Assembly: GCF_017798165.1 (NCBI RefSeq)
Contig: NZ_CP059068.1
Location: 496,001-560,000 of the forward strand
DNA length: 64,000 bases
Source: Rhodoferax sp. AJA081-3
GTDB taxonomy: Bacteria > Pseudomonadota > Gammaproteobacteria > Burkholderiales > Burkholderiaceae_C
Reading direction: 5' to 3'
Shown here: piece after piece, positions 62,836 through 64,000 of the stretch
Layout of the letters: every line of letters begins with the position of its first letter
How positions within the stretch are numbered: position 1 is the stretch's first letter
Program-made: the position numbers and the translations under genes
Notes under the pieces: generated by a model
What the model was told of the DNA's origin: nothing
Database searches by the model: none
Seen by the model: only the letters and a program-made list of their open reading frames with translations

Positions 62836-64000
62836 ATGGCGCCACCCGCTTTTGCGGCTTGTGGACTGCCCGGGGCATGGGCCCATCGTCCGTCCTGGAC
62901 GGTGCTGGACACCGATTTCCAGGATGGCCAGCACTTTTTGAATGCCTTGCGGGCCTGGCAACACCATCCCGGGCGGCCGCGCATGTTGCACTACGTGGGC
63001 ATCACCGCGGTGGCGCCAGACTGCACGGCCGTGCACGATTTGCCCCAAGCATTGGCACCCCACTGGGTCGACCTGCGTCCCGGTTTTCACAGAATTTTGC
63101 TGGAGCATGGGCAGGTCTCATTGACGCTGTGTGTGGGTGATGTGTCGGCCATGTTGGGCGAGCACGTGTTCCAGACCGACACCCTGCTCGCACGGGCACC
63201 TGCCGATAAATGGGAAGTCCAGGCCTTGGCCCGTCGCTGCAAACGGGGGACCCGGTTTTGGGTCGCTGCACCGTCTGCGGGCCCCATGGGGAACGAACAC
63301 CAGTCTGAGAAGGTTGCACAGTTGCAATCCGCCGGCTTTCAGTTGGACCCGACCGACATACCCACCACGGCCATCACCGGGCGATTTGACCCACGGTGGC
63401 ACATTTCGACCAGCCGCACGCCGTCTCACCACGTGCAGCCGGTGCCAGCGCGCTGCGCCATTGTGGGTGCCGGAATAACAGGTGCCAGTGTGGCCCACGC
63501 GCTGGCTTTGCGCGGATGGGAGGTGACGGTGTTCGACGGCCAGGCGCAGGCTGCGTGTGGTGCCTCGGGTTTGCCGGTGGGCTTGGCGGTACCCCATGTG
63601 TCGGCTGATGACAACCCGCGCTCCCGCATGTCGCGCAGCGGAACCCATTTGCTGCAGCAACACGCCCGCCATTTGTTACTGCGTGGACAGGATTGGGAAC
63701 CCTCAGGGGTGATGGAACGTCTACCCGAGGGCGACAGCCTTTGGCATGCACGCGCCTGCTGGATCAAACCCGCTGCCTTGGTGCACGCCTGGTTGGCGCA
63801 TCCCGGCATCCGTTTTGTTGGCGCAAGCCGTGTCGCCCGACTGCACCACACGGACGGTTTGTGGCATGTATTTGGCCCCCAGGACGTGCACTTGGGGCGC
63901 TTCGAAGCCGTGGTTGTGGCAAATGCCATGGGCTGCGCCGACCTCTTGGCTGCCGTACCAACCGATGGTGCTGCAGGCCTTGCGCTGCAGGACAAGCTGG
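62836..64000 (+). CDS. mnmC: MnmC-type tRNA modification protein, partial at right edge
   Basis: Open to the window edge: 388 codons, no stop. The C-terminal part carries the MnmC2 FAD oxidase start: RCAIVGAGITGASVAHALAL with the G-x-G-x-x-G motif (about residues 210-225) and ACGASGLPVGLAVPHVS. In MnmC this domain oxidises the cmnm5s2U side chain. The N-terminal domain is MnmC1-like (DUF752 methyltransferase) but seems degenerate. The usual GFGTGLNFL motif is replaced by TDFQDGQHFL, and the LDGFSPxKNP motif is not recognisable. Its methyltransferase activity is therefore doubtful. The start ATG is at 62836, 35 bases after the YggX gene. Confidence 0.88.
   Translation, partial: MAPPAFAACGLPGAWAHRPSWTVLDTDFQDGQHFLNALRAWQHHPGRPRMLHYVGITAVAPDCTAVHDLPQALAPHWVDLRPGFHRILLEHGQVSLTLCVGDVSAMLGEHVFQTDTLLARAPADKWEVQALARRCKRGTRFWVAAPSAGPMGNEHQSEKVAQLQSAGFQLDPTDIPTTAITGRFDPRWHISTSRTPSHHVQPVPARCAIVGAGITGASVAHALALRGWEVTVFDGQAQAACGASGLPVGLAVPHVSADDNPRSRMSRSGTHLLQQHARHLLLRGQDWEPSGVMERLPEGDSLWHARACWIKPAALVHAWLAHPGIRFVGASRVARLHHTDGLWHVFGPQDVHLGRFEAVVVANAMGCADLLAAVPTDGAAGLALQDKL

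Overview
The window is chromosomal DNA of a betaproteobacterium, most likely Burkholderiales, family Comamonadaceae (Rhodoferax-like). The case rests on conserved gene orders seen here: rimP-nusA-infB-rbfA-truB-typA, guaB-guaA beside ratA-rnfH and smpB, pepA-holC beside divergent lptF-lptG, and holB-pilZ-tatD. Coding density is high, most neighbours are a few bases apart or overlap by ATGA, and no phage, transposase, plasmid or CRISPR locus is visible. The genus is an inference.

Layout. 1-5.2 kb: ygfZ (cut by the left edge), then mltG, tmk, holB, pilZ, tatD and a periplasmic ankyrin protein in one direction. 5.3-9.5 kb: signalling and wall genes, namely a nucleotidyl cyclase-FHA protein, a small unknown, an LD-carboxypeptidase, and a receiver-GGDEF-EAL protein. 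9.6-17.8 kb: a fused tRNA deaminase-haloalkane dehalogenase, guaA, an MFS exporter, guaB, a DUF4124 protein, rnfH, ratA and smpB. 17.9-28.5 kb: an acyl-CoA hydrolase, an EamA transporter, then the translation operon from typA back to rimP. 28.7-34.4 kb: fabI, a PLP amino-acid decarboxylase, nfeD plus an SPFH protein, tRNA-Ser(GGA), a small unknown and holC. 34.4-43.8 kb: pepA, lptFG, a CbiX-like protein, a CysB-type regulator, an aminotransferase, and a DNA-repair pair (nuclease-helicase plus MmcB-like nuclease). 43.9-50.1 kb: accessory surface genes, an orphan TonB receptor and a chemoreceptor. 50.2-54.9 kb: a complete branched-chain amino-acid-type ABC transporter. 55-64 kb: hrpA, argA, a methyltransferase, dsbB, the YggX gene and the start of mnmC (cut by the right edge).

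The least expected signal is two families of short structured repeats scattered through these housekeeping genes. One has eight copies sharing CTAGCCCCCG, then exactly 15 variable bases, then GCTATC. Copies lie between genes, in frame inside truB, hrpA, dsbB and an acyl-CoA hydrolase gene, at the start codon of the tadA fusion, and at the stop codon of the helicase gene. The other has four copies of a roughly 90-base palindrome with a conserved core and outer arms that differ between copies but pair within each copy. Two of these are translated in frame within hrpA and a third abuts its stop codon. The most interesting protein is the TadA-DhlA fusion, which appears to keep both active sites.

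Starts were chosen by homology and by ribosome-binding-site or overlap context. Several differ from the longest open frame (tmk, holB, tatD, guaB, smpB, ratA, nusA, fabI and others), and livG and dsbB probably use TTG.
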